NCBI RefSeq assembly: GCF_016463295.1
Contig: NZ_JAEMRO010000017.1
Location: 1 to 35,558, forward strand
Length of the DNA: 35,558 nt
From: Brevundimonas sp.
Lineage (GTDB): Bacteria > Pseudomonadota > Alphaproteobacteria > Caulobacterales > Caulobacteraceae
Direction of reading: 5' to 3'
Shown: positions 33,398-35,558 of the stretch, piece by piece
How positions within the stretch are numbered: position 1 is the stretch's first letter
How the letters are laid out: every line of letters starts with the position of its first letter
The notes under the pieces: model-generated
What the model was told of the DNA's origin: nothing
Databases searched by the model: none
Seen by the model: the letters and a program-made list of their open reading frames with translations, nothing else
Position numbers and translations under genes: made by a program

Positions 33398-34524
33398 GCG
33401 GCCTCCAGCAGCGGTTCCAGCGCGGCGACCAGCGCTTGCACATCGGCGATATCCACGTTCAGCGTCAGCGATACCCGCAAGCGTGCGGTGCCGACAGGAA
33501 CGGTCGGCGGGCGGATGCCGCGCACGTCGAAGTCTTGCGCCTGCAATGCGGCGGCGACCCGCATGGTGCGAGCGTCGTCGCTCAGGATGATCGGCACGAT
33601 CTGGGACCCCGTGCCTTCCACGCCCAGGCGGTCTGCGAAGGCAGCCCCGGCATCGGCGATCAGGCCATGAAGCCGAGCACGCAGGGTGTCGTCCTGTATC
33701 AATCGCAGGGACGCCCGGCAGGCGGCGGCCATCAGGGGCGACGGCGCGGTCGAGAAGATGAAACCCCGCCCACGATTGATCAGGAAATCGACGACGGCCC
33801 GGTCGCCACAGACCAGCGCGCCCTCGCACCCCAGGGCCTTACCGCAGGTCCGCAGGGTGATGACGTTCGACCGTCCCTCAAGCCCCGCCGCCAGGCCGCG
33901 CCCGCCAGGTCCGAACACACCAGTCGCATGCGCCTCGTCAATCAGCAGAACCGCGTCATGGCGGTCGGCGATGACGACCAGAGCGTCCAGCGGCGCGCGG
34001 TCGCCGTCCATGGAGTACAGGCTCTCGACCGCGATCCAGACCTGCCCCTTGCCGCCCTTGGCGCGCCAGTCGGTGATGGCGGTTTCGATCGCCCCGGCGT
34101 CGTTATGCGCCGCCGAAACGGTCTCGGCCCGGCCCAGGCGCATGCCCTCATGGGCACTGGCATGGATCAGGGCGTCATGGACGACCAGATCGCCCCGCTG
34201 AGGCAGGGTCGCCAACAGCGCTGCATTGGCCGCGTAGCCGGACGAAAAATAGAGCGCCGCCTCGCTGCCGAACAAGGCGGCGGCCTCGGCCTCGAGCGCC
34301 TCATGCTCCGGATGGTTGCCGCGCAGCAGCCGCGAGCCACCAGAGCCGACCGGCACGCCGCGATCCAGCGCCTCGGCGACCGCCTGTCGCAACGCGGACG
34401 ACCCCGCCAGCCCCAGATAGTCGTTAGAGGAAAAGTCGACGCCCGCACGCGCTCGCAAGCCGCGCAGGCGAGCGGCGGCTTCGAGCTCATCCAGATGAGC
34501 GCGGTGGGAAACGAACGGCTTCAA
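33394..34524 (-). CDS. bioF: 8-amino-7-oxononanoate synthase (TTG start)
   Basis: BioF condenses pimeloyl-thioester with alanine to KAPA, using PLP. The 376-residue protein has [11 protein letters not shown] at about 29-39, [34 protein letters not shown] and the PLP lysine 229 in [12 protein letters not shown]. The frame stays open far upstream into ilvE, but there is no ATG or GTG before the conserved N terminus. TTG at 34524 (giving [13 protein letters not shown]) is the only suitable start, 20 bases after the ilvE stop. A weak start with no clear ribosome binding site suggests low or coupled expression. The alternative, 5-aminolevulinate synthase or KBL, is excluded by the bioD/bioA context. 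Confidence 0.92.
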   Translation of the reverse strand: MKPFVSHRAHLDELEAAARLRGLRARAGVDFSSNDYLGLAGSSALRQAVAEALDRGVPVGSGGSRLLRGNHPEHEALEAEAAALFGSEAALYFSSGYAANAALLATLPQRGDLVVHDALIHASAHEGMRLGRAETVSAAHNDAGAIETAITDWRAKGGKGQVWIAVESLYSMDGDRAPLDALVVIADRHDAVLLIDEAHATGVFGPGGRGLAAGLEGRSNVITLRTCGKALGCEGALVCGDRAVVDFLINRGRGFIFSTAPSPLMAAACRASLRLIQDDTLRARLHGLIADAGAAFADRLGVEGTGSQIVPIILSDDARTMRVAAALQAQDFDVRGIRPPTVPVGTARLRVSLTLNVDIADVQALVAALEPLLEAA

Positions 34525-34544
34525 CGCTGTGGTTGGGGTCTGAT

Positions 34545-35420
34545 CTACTGCCTGCGGACCAGCCGGCCATAGTCTTCCATCAGGCCCAGGCTGAGGGCAC
34601 CCGGCGTGAAGCGATACTCGCCGATCTCGCTGACGGGGGTCACTTCGGCGGCTGTGCCGGTCAGGAAGCATTCGCTGAAGGTCGACAGTTCCTCGGGCCG
34701 GATGTGGCGCACGATCACCTCGATCCCCTTGGCCCTGGCCATTTCGATGATGGTCTGGCGCGTGATGCCATCCAGGATCGCGTCGATGGGCGGGGTGTGC
34801 AGGACGCCGTCCTGGACGAAGAAGACGTTGGCTCCGGTCGCCTCGGCGACATAGCCGCGCCAGTCCAGCATCATGGCGTCCGAGAAGCCGCGCTTCTCCG
34901 CCGCCGTCTTGGACATGGTGCAGATCATGTACAGACCCGCCGCCTTGGCCGCCGAAGGGGCCGTGGCCGGGTCGGGGCGACGCCACTTGGCCCACTCCAG
35001 GCGGATGCCCTTGGCCTTGGTTTCGGGATCGAAATAGGAGGGCCACTCCCAGGCGGCGATGGCGAGATGCGGTTTCGAATTCTTGGCCGTGACGCTGACC
35101 TGTTCGGACCCCAGGAAGGCGACCGGGCGCACATAACAGTCGTCCAGACCCATCTTGGCGCAGGTTTCCTTGCAGGCGGCGTCGATCTCGGCCACGCTAT
35201 ACGGAAGGTCGAAGTCCAGCAGGTTTGCAGAACGCTTGAGGCGTTCGCTATGCGGGGTCAGCTTGAAGATTTCGCCCGCATACATACGCTCACCCTCGAA
35301 GACCGACGAGCCATAGTGAAGTGCATGGGTCAGAACGTGCGTTTTCGCGTCCCGCCAGGGCACGAAATGCCCGTCCATCCAGATCCAGCCGTCACGATCG
35401 TCGAAAGGAACGAAGGCCAT
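34545..35420 (-). CDS. ilvE: Branched-chain amino acid aminotransferase
   Basis: IlvE performs the reversible last transamination of Val, Leu and Ile synthesis with PLP (class IV fold). The 291-residue protein has HYGSSVFEGERMY, the PLP lysine 159 in SAAKAAGLYM and the GYVAEATGANVFFV cofactor loop. D-amino-acid aminotransferase is a related alternative, but the length and the EGxR region favour IlvE. A GGGAGA ribosome binding site precedes ATG 35420. It is first in a run with bioF, bioD and bioA, and a good promoter lies just upstream. It completes the pathway encoded by the ilv-leu operon. Confidence 0.93.
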   Translation of the reverse strand: MAFVPFDDRDGWIWMDGHFVPWRDAKTHVLTHALHYGSSVFEGERMYAGEIFKLTPHSERLKRSANLLDFDLPYSVAEIDAACKETCAKMGLDDCYVRPVAFLGSEQVSVTAKNSKPHLAIAAWEWPSYFDPETKAKGIRLEWAKWRRPDPATAPSAAKAAGLYMICTMSKTAAEKRGFSDAMMLDWRGYVAEATGANVFFVQDGVLHTPPIDAILDGITRQTIIEMARAKGIEVIVRHIRPEELSTFSECFLTGTAAEVTPVSEIGEYRFTPGALSLGLMEDYGRLVRRQ

Positions 35421-35449
35421 TGAATAACGTCTCCCGTAGCGATGCTGGT

Positions 35450-35478
35450 TTTAGACCCGTCGAAAAGCCTCAGGTCAA
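35450..35478 (-). promoter_or_regulatory. Promoter of ilvE-bioFDA
   Basis: On the minus strand TTGACC (35478-35473) and TCTAAA (35455-35450) are spaced by 17 bases. The -10 region TCTAAAAC also fits 7 of 8 positions of the GCTANAWC element described for Caulobacter housekeeping promoters. The transcript would start near 35443, about 23 bases before ATG 35420. Inference from consensus only. Confidence 0.5.
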
Positions 35479-35508
35479 CGCCTGTCGGCATGGCGCGGGC
35501 GTATCCGC

Positions 35509-35558
35509 ATGAGCGATTCGCGCAGCAGCGGCCGTTCCGGCCCGATCGCAGGCCCCGG
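35509..35558 (+). CDS. N terminus of a divergent gene cut by the window end
   Basis: ATG 35509 opens a frame that continues to the last base: MSDSRSSGRSGPIAGP. It diverges from ilvE with about 88 bases between the starts. Sixteen residues are not enough for identification. A MarR-type regulator is often found divergent from ilvE in alphaproteobacteria, but that is recollection, not evidence here. Confidence 0.3.
   Translation, partial: MSDSRSSGRSGPIAGP

Noticed and set aside
34525..35046. Upstream extension of bioF to a 550-codon frame
   Set aside because: It overlaps ilvE on the same strand in another frame and has no BioF-like sequence before the TTG at 34524.
1..35558. tRNA, rRNA, CRISPR, transposase, integrase or phage genes
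   Set aside because: None of the expected motifs or repeat patterns was seen on either strand.

Overview
This is a high-GC, densely packed bacterial chromosome segment. Protein style, short or overlapping intergenic distances and a promoter resembling the Caulobacter housekeeping consensus (upstream of ilvE) suggest an alphaproteobacterium of the Caulobacterales, probably Brevundimonas-like. That assignment is inference from style, not from a marker gene. I saw no rRNA, tRNA, CRISPR array, insertion sequence or phage gene.

Layout. (1) 1-1210: a palindrome-rich intergenic element, a NUDT19-like Nudix hydrolase and a DUF5990 protein. (2) 1262-7509: six genes whose ends all overlap the next start: ketosynthase III, extended SDR, metallo-beta-lactamase-fold hydrolase, stand-alone adenylate-forming enzyme, ATP-grasp ligase, Rieske oxygenase. 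This looks like a small unassigned biosynthetic pathway with no carrier protein of its own. (3) 7591-13665: six overlapping envelope genes (DUF4129, DUF4350, MoxR ATPase, DUF58, SpoIIM-like, RDD), a widespread but poorly understood module. (4) 13666-23130: a branched-chain amino-acid operon ilvD-ilvC-ilvB/G-ilvM-leuA-leuC-leuD-leuB. It is preceded by a Leu/Ile/Val-rich leader peptide and an intrinsic terminator with a competing antiterminator. (5) 23131-26123: a second attenuator with a Thr-rich leader peptide, then a fused aspartokinase-homoserine dehydrogenase and homoserine kinase, facing a convergent thrC (26127-27509). (6) 27577-29485: glutathione transferase and a CNT nucleoside transporter, minus strand. 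(7) 29685-31493: an aldo/keto reductase divergent from a TetR regulator, with paired inverted half-sites between them. (8) 31512-35420: minus-strand operon ilvE-bioF-bioD-bioA, with a good promoter upstream of ilvE, then the first codons of a divergent gene at the window edge.

How it fits together. Regions 4 and 5 cover the acetolactate-to-valine/leucine/isoleucine route (except threonine deaminase) and homoserine-to-threonine synthesis; ilvE at the far end supplies the final transamination. Two enzymes normally feedback-regulated through C-terminal or linker domains lack those domains here: LeuA ends at 410 residues without its leucine-binding domain, and the AK-HSD fusion (585 residues) lacks ACT domains. 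Both operons instead carry leader peptides rich in the end-product amino acids. The simplest reading is that control has shifted from allostery to ribosome-mediated attenuation. The six-gene cluster at 1262-7509 is the best candidate for an undescribed pathway.
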